From: Maratus speciosus
Lineage: Eukaryota; Arthropoda; Arachnida; Araneae; Salticidae
Assembly (NCBI GenBank): GCA_963932465.1
Contig: OZ010787.1
Span: 18,989,936 to 19,053,935 of the forward strand
Length of the DNA stretch: 64,000 bases
Direction of reading: 5' to 3'
In this document: positions 11,826-23,480 of the stretch, one piece after another
Layout of the letters: every line of letters begins with the position of its first letter
Numbering within the stretch: the first letter of the stretch is position 1
Notes under the pieces: generated by a model
What the model was told of the DNA's origin: nothing
The model's database searches: none
What the model saw: the letters and a program-made list of their open reading frames with translations, nothing else
Program-made: the position numbers and the translations under genes

Positions 11826-12719
11826 AATGTTTAGAGACACGTTCATCGGTGATAATAAAATTATTCTAAGGGAAGGAATCCACATCATTGTGAAGGAATC
11901 CAATTCTATAAGAATAACCTCAATTGGTTTAGTTTCTTCTGTGGATGGCCTTAAGATACAACATCCAATAAACAGTAGTGCTACAACAAAAGTAGCTTTG
12001 AAAATAAAACGTGATTTCTCTTGTTATGAAAACTATCATTGGTTTGCAATTTTTTTAATATGAAATAGTAAGGGAAAAATAAACGGTAAAATGTAACTAA
12101 TTTTTTATTCAAATTCAGATATTTGTGTAAAAAGGAGCATAAAAATACAAATTTATAAACCGAAAATGATTTGTTGTCATTTTACTAAAATGTTTAGTTT
12201 TTGCTTAATGATCTCATTCAGTGGGTCAAACACCTCTCACTGTGGGTCAAATCACCTTGAAGTGGGGATGTTTAACCGAGTTTACAGGGTTACAAAAATA
12301 TTTTGTTTAAATTATTTAACACCTTTTTACCGGAGAATTTCTGCAATTAAATAAAGCGAAGATTACTATTCAGAATCAGTGGTAACAAAAAAGCAAAGTT
12401 GGCAGCTATAGTATGTATCCGAATTTCAATGGCAAATCGATGCTTTTTGAAGTTTACACATACTATTACAAGGAATTCGGGTAAATGCCTTTTCACAACA
12501 GGTTATGAAATTATATATGTATTAAAGAAATTATTCTTGTATCAGCTTTTTAAATTAAAGTTTCTTCCTGTATCTTGCTTTAAGTTCTGTTTCGAGCTAA
12601 ATTCTCTATTCAGAGACGTAGTAAAAATTACTAATGTAGTTTTCTACAGCTAAACTCATTTGCAAAGATTGGGGTGGTAGGTGTAAAACGTTTTAACATA
12701 TTTAAAAAACTCAAACAAA
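11826..12719. other. AT-rich DNA with a diverged palindromic MITE fragment near 12300-12415
   Basis: No gene is recognised. The segment around 12330-12415 contains AATTAAATAAAGCGAAGATTACTATT followed by a GTAACAAAAAAGC...GGCAGCTATA block. It corresponds to one half of the palindromic MITE seen complete at 36404-36559 and 43669-43822. Open frames at 11827-12653 have no recognisable motif. Confidence 0.4.
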
Positions 12720-12970
12720 ATTCTATTTATCTGAGGCGCGTTGCAAGTCAATAACAAAAGAGTACCACCTTATACGCAAGGCTGAATATAATGACGGGGA
12801 GATTAGGGTCCTGACGTCGGCAATTACGAGCTACATTCATTGCGAGGGGAAACGTGCCTACACCGGCAGCATCCCTTTCCCGACTCCGGTTGCAGGAAGA
12901 TCGGGAGAATTTGGCAAGAGAGCAGAATTATTCCGAAGCTGTTTCTGTCAGCCGAAACAATTTATTGCTT
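12720..12970. other. GC-richer single-copy island, function unknown
   Basis: This 250-bp patch stands out from its AT-rich surroundings, with phrases such as TGACGTCGGCAATTACGAGC and CACCGGCAGCATCCC. A 61-codon open frame overlaps it (12840-13025), but its second half reads into AT-rich DNA, which argues against a real protein. It could be a conserved regulatory sequence, an exon fragment or an unrecognised repeat. Confidence 0.3.
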
Positions 12971-15192
12971 TCATATAAAAAAAATAGGAAATATTTGGGA
13001 TGACTGCTTTTTCGTATTTTTATGAAAGAGAAAGTTTGTGAATCCATAAATATGTATGATTTTTGTTAATACGTATTTATTTTGCATTTGATGAAAAGTA
13101 TGATTTGGCACGTGGAATAGAAATATTTATTAATGGAAATCTGCTAGATAGAATTTTACATATTTTCGTACTTCTATCAATTTTAATAAAAAAAAATACA
13201 TAAAACTGTCGCATTTCTTTTTTTTTAATGCTGAAATTAATAAAAATAGCTATTTTAATTTATTAACTTTTATCTATTTTTACTGCCTGCATACAGGAGA
13301 ATAGCATTTGCTTTTTAATTTTTATGATAATATAAATATATTTTTATGATATTTTATAAGCAATTATTGATGAAAATCTGCTTGATTGGATTTTTGATAC
13401 TTTTCGTATTTATTATTTTTTTTTTCATATGTAACATATAAACAAATGTTATATAGAACCAGCGCGGCTTACCGCTCGCTTTTTGGGTCGCTATATGCAT
13501 AGATTCAACTTTTACTTTTTTATTTTAACCACCATATTTTAATAGAAATCTTCGCCTTATTTTATCGTAGAAATTCTGTGATTAAGTAAAACATAGTTTT
13601 CTATTAAATAATGGGGATAATAACATAGCATAAAAGTTGGGGCCATACATGTAGCATCCTAAAAATGCTAGTCACGATCCACCACGATGTAGAACTGTCT
13701 AAAAAAATTCATTTGAATGTTGAAAACATTAAAAATCTGTATTTTAGTTTATTCTTTTTTGTTTATTTTTATTTCCTTTATACGAGACAATAGCATTAGT
13801 TTTTAAAAATCCTATTAAAACATAATCTTCAACTATTCAATTATTAGGGGGCGCCACTTTCTACATAATGCGTGCTTTGTCACTCCCAATTTTACATATG
13901 TTTATTTACATTAGTCTAAAAATAAACTAAAACCACTGCATTTGGGCATTTCTTTTAATTTCTTTTTCTTTTTTTTCACAAATTCGCTCCAAATTTCATA
14001 ACTTTTTTTTTTCTTTTCTTTTTTTTTTTTTTTTTTTCAGAATAAAAAAAAGTTTAATTTATTTATTATTCACTTCAGAAAAAATAGGAAATATTTGGAA
14101 ATTAATTTTAGATTTAATGGACAGTAAAACATGTAGTAAAATTATTTAAGTATTGCGCGGCAGCGCAATACTTATTTATTCCCAGTGTCACTTCTCAATG
14201 TTAATTTAACATTGAAAAGCCTATGGAGATCATAACTTTTTCATTTTTTCTTCCCACCTTTTTGTCCCTGATGCCACTCATTTTTTATTCTTTGCTAATT
14301 CTAATGATATTATAAATTTAAAGTGTAAAAACGTTTGCCTGACATCAGGGTCAAAACGAATGGTAAAATGCCTTTGCATATGGGTGAATTATAACCCAGA
14401 GAGAAACATGGGCCAATTTTTGTTTACATTATTCAATTATTTTTCTTAATAATTCAATTTTCGCTTTTTTCATTGAAAATCAACGGACATTTTTTCATAG
14501 AAAATGTAACATTTTTACTTCATTGTTGCAAAAATTTCAAAAGCCGTAATAATAATTTATTTCTTTTTAGTTGAAATATTTTCACGTGAAATATTAAATT
14601 GAGCTAGTTTTTCTTTTTCAAAAATTAAAAAGGTGAATATGGCGTCATAGTGGAAATAAAAAGGATATTTTCAAAATAAGTTTTTGCTTTGGTCAAGTTT
14701 ATATTTTAGTAAAAAGTTTCTAATGGATAGCTATTTTTACGCAGGTAGCGAACTTAGTGGGGAATTACATAACTTAAATTTTAAAATGTATTTTTTTTCC
14801 GAGTTGAGAACTATTTATACCGCAAGTTAAACTTAGGTAATAATTTTCTGATGTGTTTACATCCCCCCTTGAGAGAGATTAAGGTTTGAAAATTTAAGTA
14901 AAACTTTTATTTTTTATTTTTTACTGTATCACAGCTATAATATTGTTAAATATTAGCAGTAAGGATTCAACACAATTTACATTTACATTCATAGCGTTCC
15001 TGAGTGAGAAATAGGGTGTCTAAATTTAAGTGAAATTAATTTTTTACGATTTGATTACAGATTTTTTATGTTCAGATTGGAAGTTTTTGTCCAAACTACC
15101 ACAACCTGCATTACTACAGTGGTGAAGCATTTTGAATTACACATTGGTAAACTGCATCCCACATTGTGATGCAATACCGCATACATCAGAAC
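12971..15192. other. AT-rich DNA with small palindromes, no gene
   Basis: No coding evidence. The stretch contains a diverged palindromic MITE piece (13530-13610, AATCTTCGCCTTATTTTATCG), a pyrimidine-rich run (13966-14039), a perfect stem-loop at 14147-14174 and a 21-bp palindrome at 14195-14215. Confidence 0.45.
14147..14174. other. Perfect GC-containing stem-loop, 12-bp stem and 4-nt loop
   Basis: TAAGTATTGCGC and GCGCAATACTTA are exact inverse complements separated by GGCA. A perfect 21-bp palindrome, TCAATGTTAA-T-TTAACATTGA, follows at 14195-14215. They may mark the end of an unrecognised element. Confidence 0.6.
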
Positions 15193-15233
15193 CTGATGAT
15201 GATACTCTCTATTAATTTTGAAATGCGTTCGTC
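15193..15233 (+). other. Hammerhead-like core motif beside the 612-bp palindrome
   Basis: CTGATGA (15193-15199) is followed 20 bases later by GAAA (15220-15223) and then TGCGTTCGTC. This is the order and spacing of the conserved boxes of a type I hammerhead ribozyme. The sequence between the boxes does not form a convincing helix II, so if it is a relic it is decayed. Better conserved boxes occur at 41726-41764. Such motifs are known from Penelope-like retroelements. Confidence 0.25.
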
Positions 15234-15262
15234 TGAGTGCAGTAGTTATTGAAAAACTTGAC

Positions 15263-15874
15263 ATATTAAACAAAAACATAATTTGAAGAACAAATTTAAA
15301 AAACGAAATTTATTTCCTACATTGTTTAAGCCCGAGAAGGGACAGATATTAAGTTATTTCATTCAATTAGTTCTACATTTAATGTTAAATTTTTGTAACA
15401 AATTAGTGAAGCCAATTGAAGATTAAAAAATAAAAATAAAATTCATACAATATGATACTTAAAACACCCTAAAAAAATAGATTCCGTTCAAATGAAATCG
15501 AAATAAATCTTAGACTTCTACCATTTTGAATTGAAAATATTTGTATTGCAGATTTTGTATTATGTTTATGACAATTGTGCACAAAATGATAAGATGCATG
15601 CAAAATACAAAACTTTAAAAATGTCTAAGATTTATTTCGATTTCATTTGAACGGAATTTAATTTTTTAGGGTGTTTTAAGTATCATATTGTATGAATTTT
15701 ATTTTTATTTTTTAATCTTCAATTGGCTTAACTAATTTGTTACAAAAATTTAACATTAGATGTAGAACTAATTGAATGAAATAACTTAATATCTCTCCCT
15801 TCTCGGGCTTAAACAATGTAGGAAATAAATTTCGTTTTTTTAATTTTTCTTCAAATTATGTTTTTGTTTAATAT
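15263..15874. repeat. 612-bp near-perfect palindromic element (arms of about 252 bp)
   Basis: The left arm 15263-15515 is the inverse complement of 15623-15874 with only a handful of mismatches (for example in GGGACAGA versus GGGAGAGA). The spacer of about 107 bp is unique. The outer ends read ATATTAAACAAAAACATAAT. No target duplication is evident. It could be a fold-back transposon or an inverted duplication. Transcripts crossing it would fold into a long double-stranded RNA. Confidence 0.85.
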
Positions 15875-16707
15875 AATCACTATATGATCACGTATAATAC
15901 CTTTCATAAGGCAAGAGGCAACTCATAGCCTGTTTTATTAAATAATTTCGCCGGAATCAGCAAATGTAACCCCGTAAAATAAAATGTCATATAGAATGAC
16001 CTGGAAAATGTCCTTAAAGTAATATAATTATTGGCTAAATATTAAACTTTACAACCGAGATGCAGAATTTGATAAATTCGTTGACTGTGTTAATTTCATG
16101 AGTGGAAGAAATATAAGACTGTGTCATTGTACTCAATTTTGAAATCAACAACTCACGATGAAAAACTGTTATAATTTTTGTTAATATTTCCAAATTCATA
16201 TTTTTGAATTTCTTGCTTATTTTGAAAGGAGTCTGAATTTACAGTAGGCAAGAAAATAATCCCAAACGATCGGTTTAACTTCATTTCTAATGAATGCAAG
16301 AAGAAAAGGTACTGTTTAACTTTATACAAAATTCTATAATTGTGTCATTGAATGTCATATATACATATTAAAATTGAGCATAACTTTAAAAAATTCAATA
16401 GCAACACCATGTGAAAATATTGTTTGTTGAATTCTAATTAAAATAATTTGTTTGTATGAAAATGTGTATACAACAAAATAGGATTTAAAACTTAAACCTC
16501 TAAAACATTTATTTATTAATAGAAATCTGACATCTCAGGAAATGTTTGCATTGTTTAAAAACATTTTTGTTTTCTTATATACATAATTGGAAATCTTTAT
16601 TTGCCTTTTATGGAGAGCAGCCAACTTTTAAGCTTTTTTGTTACCACTAAAATTTGTGAGACTTTTTTTGAGAAATTGTTGCTTTATTTACTAGCAGATT
16701 TCAGCGA
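15875..16707. other. AT-rich spacer with a MITE fragment at 16610-16705
   Basis: No gene. The last 100 bp (AGCCAACTTTTAAGCTTTTTTG...GTTACCACT...AGCGATTA) match half of the palindromic MITE complete at 36404-36559. Confidence 0.4.
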
Positions 16708-16711
16708 TTAA

Positions 16712-17427
16712 GGGGATCGTGGACCTTCATTTGAGCAAAATTCGACCCCAAAATCGACATTTCTTTTTATGTGTATTATTATTCTCCAATTTGTACTAAG
16801 TCATTCGTGGAATCCGCATGCAGATGCGATTATTTTACGCAAAGTTACAAGTGTTTTAATTTTGTTCACAAATACTTTTTTGGCTTTTTAATATACTTTA
16901 AATCTGTTTTTCTCAATACTGGTGTTTCAGCTTTTTTTTATTATTGAAATATTACCTGCTACTTAATCTTTAACCAAAATTCATGAAACTGATAAGGAAG
17001 AATCCCGATATTGCTTAAAAAGAAATTGTGAATGCATTTTAAAATTGGACTTCATTAAGATAATTAAATTTTATTTTTAACTTATTATAAGGCAGAATTT
17101 TGATGAAAATCGATATGGAATTCAGAAAAATATATCTAAAAAAATAACTATTTAAAGGATTAAAAAAAGATACACAGATTTGTTTGTAATAGAATTTTAC
17201 GTGATTAAAATCCAAAATCGAGAAAATATATCAAAAATTAAAACACAAGGAGCATTTTAAATATGCGTTTTAAAATTTTAATTTTTTTATAAGATCTTAA
17301 AATTATAATAAGATTGAAAATTTCTTTTAAGGTGCTGTATATACTTATGGTGAAATATATATTTGCACAACATTTCAAATCTGTATTATGGAAATTAAAA
17401 GAAATTTTTTAAACGTCCACCGTCACC
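16712..17427. mobile_element. TTAA-flanked MITE, GGGGATCGTGGACC family (716 bp)
   Basis: TTAA lies at 16708-16711 and 17428-17431. The ends are GGGGATCGTGGACCTTCATT and, reverse-complemented, GGTGACGGTGGACGTTTAAA. It is non-coding. The termini resemble those proposed for 6627-9976, which may be the larger relative of this family. Confidence 0.75.
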
Positions 17428-17431
17428 TTAA

Positions 17432-17739
17432 ATGACGAAAAATTTGCTATTAAATTTTAGTGATAAGTAAAAAGCGTAAAATTTGGTATCTATGCTTTTA
17501 TGTAACAGTGTTGCATATCTGAAAAATATAATTTTTGCCAGAAATGAGAAAAATATGCAACAGATCAACAACATCAATAATTATTAATCTTATTAATCTA
17601 ACCTAGCCATACTCAGCCTTTTTTTCACGCGGGCCGCAACACGCGTATAAAAGGGTGAAAATATCAGCAATTAAATTATAAGGTAACATAGGCCGTATAA
17701 AAAAACAATATAACAAAGTTAATATTATCAGTAGGGTTG
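17432..17739. other. Spacer, nothing recognised
   Basis: No gene or repeat termini are seen. The phrase TTTTTTTCACGCGGGCCGCAAC (17618 onwards) is a small GC-rich patch of unknown origin. Confidence 0.35.
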
Positions 17740-18271
17740 AACCATTACCGTCTCAATACTCAAGGCCTCCGGACTGATTTCGTGACGTACCAAATGAAGA
17801 TTAACCACTTGAAGGGCAAGCAGTTGCGTTTGTGTAATGCTTAATTCCCACCGGAAATTTAGAAAAATTTTATTTCTAAATAATGAAAAGCAATTTTACG
17901 ACTTTTCTCCACTAAAGTCAGAAAATTAAAATTTCCTAAAATTTTTCTGGTGCAAATCCTGATTAATCGTAGGGGGTATATAATATATACCGCCGCCCCT
18001 TAACCCCTTGAGGGACGGTGGGATATATTTTATCCCATTTACGATTAATCAGGATTTGCACCAGAAAAATTTTAGGAAATTTTAGTTTTCTGACTTTAGT
18101 GGAGAAAAGTCGTAAAATTGCTTTTCATTATTTTGAAATAAAATTTTTCTAAATTTCCGGTAAGAAATAAGCATTACACAAACGCAATTGCTTGCCCTTC
18201 AAGGGGTTAATCATCGTTTGGTACGTCACGAAATCAGTCCGGAGGCCTTGAGTATTGAGACGGTAATGGTT
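17740..18271. mobile_element. Inverted duplication: two head-to-head TTAA MITEs sharing a central TTAA
   Basis: The segment 17740-17971 is the inverse complement of 18040-18271 with few differences. Within it, one MITE runs 17805-17999 and its inverted twin 18004-18206. The twin's ends are CCCCTTGAGGG and, reverse-complemented, CCCCTTGAAGGG. TTAA sits at 17801-17804, 18000-18003 (shared) and 18207-18210. The symmetry extends about 61 bp beyond the outer TTAA on each side, so flank and MITE were duplicated together as one inverted unit. The right-hand copy carries a subterminal palindrome GGGATATATTTTATCCC. There is no coding capacity. Confidence 0.8.
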
Positions 18272-18599
18272 GAACGCTTGTCGCGGAAGAAATGTTACCA
18301 TAAAATTTTACACCAATTTTTCCAAACAATCTTGGTAAGTTTTTGTTTCAAATGTTGTAGAAATAGGCTGCGAAGTTTGTTGTCTTTAAAAAGAGGATGT
18401 ACAAATCTTTTGAGGAAATTTTTTTTCCATTGTAGCTGCTCAGCCCAAAAAAGTCAGCTATATAATAAGCATAAAGCGCAACAACACTGCAGAATTTCCC
18501 AGTTCTAAAGGTGGAAAATTGGGCGAATTTCTCTAATAAATCAGTTGTTTGCTCAATGCAAAAAAAAATTTTGCAACATAATAATATAAAAAACATTTG

Positions 18600-19725
18600 A
18601 AAAACTGATTTCAGTAGTTACCGTCCATAGCCAAATATGTATTCCAATTCTTTTGAACAGCCCTGTATTTGATCTGTAGGTTGATATATATACTATATAA
18701 TGGGAAAAATTATGTTTAGCAAGAAAATGCATAACAGGTTGAAATTCATATTTCAGCACTTTATACTAATAGATGGAAACATACTTGAATACTTTTGTAC
18801 AGCCCTTTAGTTTACCTAGTACCTTTATTACATTATTTAGCTAAAATTTAATTCAAAGTAAAACACTCTTAAAACTACTGAAATTACATTTCCAGAAATT
18901 ATCAAGCATAGACGGCCATGCATCTAACTCTTTGCGTGACCCTGTACATCATTTTATCTATATTCTACAAATATTTCTTAGCAAACTAAATTCAGTTCAG
19001 CGTAAAAATGCATAATTCCTTTAAAACCCACCTTTAAGCAATTTATGCTCATACTCAATAACCTTTACGAAATCATTTCTGTAGCCCTGTATATGAACTA
19101 TAGCATTTATACGCACTTTATAGTATGCATAAATATAGTGAAAAAGGCACATATCATAATTAAAAATGCATTTCGAGTAATCATTACTGATATACAGTAA
19201 TTCGGATAAAATATAGTATTTGAAATCTTTTCAAATACACCGCAAACAATTCCCCTTATACCATTATGAACGAAATTCTTTTGTGTGGTCCTGTAAATGA
19301 ACAATAACTAATCTTTGTACCGCATATTCAACAGAATGCATATTTTAGTGGACTTCATAAATTAATATCAATTTTACTATGTTTGAAACAGTGTAACACC
19401 ATTAAAAATCATTTGAAACGATTTTTTCCCATTGGCCGTAATGTAACGGAAAACTTTTGACTGTCCCTGTAAATGAACTAAACATACTACAAACTTCATT
19501 TGAAATAGAGAACGTGCTATGGTACAGAACACTAAAATCCAAAAGTTTCAGAACGATCCCAGCATATTTACGAGAGTTAGAGCGTGGACAGAGGGACAGA
19601 CAAACCGAAGTCATAAACGCTTTTCAAATTTGTTGGAAAGTATTAAAAACGATGTTTACAATAATTGTGAACATAGTCGAGCTATTGTCCCTATAACTGA
19701 TATAGATATCATTCATAAGGTTTGA
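18600..19725 (+). repeat. Degenerate tandem array with a CCCTGTATATGA-type key phrase
   Basis: The phrase CCCTGTA(T/A)ATGA(T/A)CTATAG or a close variant recurs at about 18661, 18803, 18940, 19085, 19289 and 19465. The spacing is about 137-145 bp at first, then 204 and 176. The units are strongly diverged. The same phrase recurs with 146-147-bp spacing at 58294-58589. Open frames in this stretch (for example 19402-19725) are by-products of the repeat. Confidence 0.6.
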
Positions 19726-20102
19726 AATACTTTCCGTTGACGAATGGAGGAAAAAATGATAAATTTAAGAAGGAAATGAGGATTATTCACTTATTTACTA
19801 GTTAATTAGTTTGAAAGACCGGAAAGAATCAGTTTTTTTTTATACCCAAGTAATCTTCAACAAATATTTATAGAAAAGTTGAAAAGTGTAGTTATATTGG
19901 ACGTTTTGGTTTAATTGGGGGTTCATTGGATGTAAAAATAACCTTAGAGAATGTGTAGTTATTTGAGCTTTTCAGATATGCTGTTAAAATAAAATGGTCG
20001 CTATATATCACTGTCGTTATATCGAGTGTCTGCTCTATTAATATCCAAGAAATTTTCCGCTATATAGTTAATTCTTCCTTTATTGGATGTTCCTCCTTTA
20101 TT
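19726..20102. other. AT-rich spacer, nothing recognised
   Basis: No coding or structural signal was seen. Confidence 0.4.
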
Positions 20103-20106
20103 TTAA

Positions 20107-20621
20107 CCCTTTAGTGCGCAGTTTTGCATATATGCAAAGAACAGTCTTTTGAATTTAGTAGATTTTTTTATTCGTATATACCTAATTCACACCAGAAAAT
20201 TAAAATAGCAATATTTGCTTTAATTAAAAACAGACATTCCGTATTTAAATAAATCGAAATTAACCATTGAAACTTTCTGGTGTAACGTCAGATTCTCTGA
20301 ACTACGTAATTTCTAGAACGTATTCTATCATGGGAATTAAAGTGTTAAAAGTTAAGTTTTATAAAATAAATAATTATATAAATTAAGGTATTTGAAGACA
20401 TACTTATTAAAATATTTACTAATTTGCAATATTTTAACGTAAAAGAGCCACGCGACAGTAGTTTTTACTTATATCGCAGATGTGCATCAGAAGAAAAGAT
20501 GGATGTATTATACGAAAAATGTATCTTTGATTTTTTTCATTATTTTTCCTGTGTGATAAGCCTTTCAGAGAATCGTATATAATTTTTTCGAAACAAAATA
20601 AAAAAGTCGCGCATTTAAGGG
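20107..20621. mobile_element. TTAA-flanked MITE (515 bp), CCCTTTAGTGCG family
   Basis: TTAA lies at 20103-20106 and 20622-20625. The ends read CCCTTTAGTGCGCAG and, reverse-complemented, CCCTTAAATGCGCGA. Just inside the left end is the palindrome TTTGCATATATGCAAA. CACCAGAAA occurs inside the left half and its complement TTTCTGGTG in the centre. It is related to 8561-9059 and, in architecture, to 18004-18206, 35170-35389 and 37166-37350. Confidence 0.8.
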
Positions 20622-20625
20622 TTAA

Positions 20626-21189
20626 TAACTGACTTTTTAAAAAGTATATTTAATTTTTACAAAATAACATAAAACAAACATCTTTACAGATCAGTTTTTT
20701 CTGCATAAAAAATGAAACTTTATATGAAAAGAAATATTTGTTTTTAGAGTAAAATTGATCCGTTAAACCCAGCTATCTGTGAACAAAACGTAAAAAGAAA
20801 AAAATCAGTGTTCAAATCATTAAAATTTATAGGGAATTCTTTTGAAATACAAAGTGTTGAAATTCAGTGCGAGTATCAAAAATACTCTTGAGTGAATTTT
20901 AATACATTTTCATCTAAGTTAAAATTTTGATAAAAAATAGGGCCTGTAAAACATTTGTTACATTTCCTTTTAAGGAAATTTTTAGCACATTTTAATCAAC
21001 ATACTAAATATCAAAAAAAATTATTAAAAGAATTTTTTTTAATAAAGTTTTGTTTATTTATTTTTATTCTATAGAAAAGCTTAGAAATTTTTACAGTCGG
21101 TCAGAAAAAAAGGAACCCCAATACAGTTTTATCACCAAATAATTACAGAGGAAGCGAAAATTAACCGCCGACAGAGAATTGTATCTTTT
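20626..21189. other. AT-rich spacer, nothing recognised
   Basis: No gene or clear repeat was seen. Confidence 0.4.
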
Positions 21190-21890
21190 TACTTTCTTCT
21201 ATTGAAGAAAGAAGAAAGTATTGTAATCGAAATGTTTTTCCACTTCCGGTTTTCGACGGATTTACACGTTTTAGGGGTCAGAGATCACAAAAAACATGTT
21301 TATACAAAAAGTCTGTCTGTCCGTATGTCCGTGTCCCTATGTCCGTGTGTCGCCATTGCACCATCAAAAATTGTATGAAGTTATGCATAAAATAACCAAA
21401 TTTTTTTTGTATATTTTTGGCCATGGCAAAAAGCTCCTCCCTTAATTTGGAAAAATTCCGCCGGTAGGTGGCGCTGTAATAGCGATTTTTGTGCATTTTT
21501 AATATTGTACCATCGAAAAGTGTATGAAGTTATGCATAGAATTGAACTAAATTTTTTGTGTATGTTTTTGGCTATGACAATAAGGTCCTCCCTGAATTTG
21601 GAAAAAATCCGCCGGTAGGGGGCGCTGTAATAGCGATTTTTGTGCATTTTGAACATTGTACCATCGAAAAGTGTATGAAGTTATGCATAGAATTGAACCA
21701 AATTTTTTGCGTATGTTTTTGGTCATGGCAAGAAGAATTTGAAATTTTTCTGTCCGAAGGGGGCGCTGTAATAGCGATTTTTGTGCAATTTTCAATATTG
21801 TACCATCAAAAAGTATATGAAGTTATGCATAATTCTAATAAAAATACTGATAAAACTAATTAAAAGGAAATATTGACATGAGATAGAAGA
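21190..21890 (+). repeat. Repeat element with hairpin start and about 150-bp tandem units
   Basis: It begins with an 11-bp inverted pair, TACTTTCTTCT and AGAAGAAAGTA (21190-21220). A GTCTGTCTGTCCGTATGTCC block follows, and then repeated units whose phrase CCATCRAAAAGTGTATGAAG starts at 21361, 21510, 21661 and 21803. Each unit also contains GGCGCTGTAATAGCGATTTTT. Open frames on both strands here (21278-21863) simply follow the repeat period and are not genes. The class is uncertain. Helitron-type elements often carry such minisatellites, but no terminus proves it. Confidence 0.6.
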
Positions 21891-23480
21891 AAATTTTGGG
21901 ATTGGCACATCCAACTAGTTTCTGATTATGAATGCAGTTTTTGAAATGGCGGTCTCCTACATATTAAAATTGCATCAATTATGAATTTTCAAATGATAAC
22001 AATCACTATTGATACCATATTTGAGTTTCTTGGATCAAATTATCTCGACAAAAGTACAGTTCATGCACATTTTCTTAAATCTTCGTAGAGTTAGATGAAG
22101 TCAAAGTTCGAGAATGCTTATGTTAAATCCATTAGACAAACATTAAATCTTCCAAAAAAAAAATCTTTCTATTAAAATGTTTCTTTTTTAACGAGGTAGA
22201 ATGATTGTACTTAAACATATTCCAGGCTTTTTTTTTATTAAAATGATATCTTTATTGTAATAATTATTAATAAATTCGCATAAAAAATTATAAATTATTA
22301 CAGACTTTAAGTTTTACATGAAAAGAATTAGTTTCATCCAAAATATTGCTATGGGCTTTTTTCAGCTCATTTCTATCATTATTTTTCACAATGTAGGTAG
22401 ATTTTACTTTTTAACGGTTTAAAGAAACGTTGTCTTGTTATCACTGGCATTCCAGAAAAGAAAATCTCAGCCAGCCACCAGAAAAATGCTATAAAAAATT
22501 TTTTCCTGTAAAATTTTCTTCCCTAAGTTCATTTTTTACTTAGAATTTCTGTATTGTTTTCCTGATTACTAATTAAATTTTCGCGGTGCGTTTCCTTGAA
22601 AGATCATATTTCTTTTTCCGAAATTTATGAATAAAATCCTAGCACATTTTCTGTTATAACTCTATGAAGATGAAGTATATAAACTGCACCTTTTCCCCGT
22701 CTGATTTGATCCGAGGATATGGTATCAAAAGTCGGAGCCATTATTTGAAAAATCAAATTTGGCACAACTTTAAATATCTGGGCTACCCTTATTTGATAAA
22801 ATTGCATTCATATTCGGAAAGAAGAATCAATTCCCAGTCAAATGATACCACCTCTCGCATCTCTCTGTGATAGTTTGATGATGATATAGTACAGTAATTT
22901 TTCCCCGACTGTTCCTCACAAACTAAAGTGCAAAATTAAAAAAATTAAAAATGTAGATTGAAATAAAAGCTTTATAAATTCAACATAAACATCTGTCTTT
23001 GTGATAAATATTTGATATTCACATTCAACATCATTGAATTTAATTTTCTCTGTTGAAGACTTTATTTCATACAAAGTTTATACCATTGAAAAATTGAACT
23101 TTTTAGCAGAAATTCAAACTTAAACGACAAATTAATAGAAAAGTATTTCTTAAAAAATGCATTAAAATATCATAAGACATTATATAAGTTTATATCAAAA
23201 TATCATTTGAAAAAGAAGTAATACAACGATATTTTATTAAAACTCTTTTGTTTCATTATAATGGATATTTGTCTTATTACTTCTGCATTAAATAAATCAA
23301 ATATTTCTATTCGAAATAGTTTTACTGAAGAATCCGGAAGCTTGAAGTTCTGACCATAATAATGACGCTAACTATCGTGGCGTTCATGATTTTATTTTGT
23401 TTTTCATGCCCATGTTTGTTAAAATAATTTAAAATAACAGCTTAAAGACGTATTTTTTTGCTAATCTTATTATTACCTTT
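21891..23480. other. AT-rich DNA, no gene recognised
   Basis: A slightly GC-richer patch at 22660-22870 (for example CCCCGTCTGATTTGATCCG) is open in both orientations over 60-68 codons. No motif is recognisable. Confidence 0.35.

Noticed and set aside
18188..18596. Open frames of 82-106 codons
   Set aside because: They start inside the inverted MITE pair and read into AT-rich DNA with no motif. The basic, cysteine-rich look does not correspond to a family I know.
21278..21863. Several overlapping 70-100-codon frames with repeated peptide phrases
   Set aside because: The peptide repeats reflect the 150-bp DNA tandem unit, and both strands are open.
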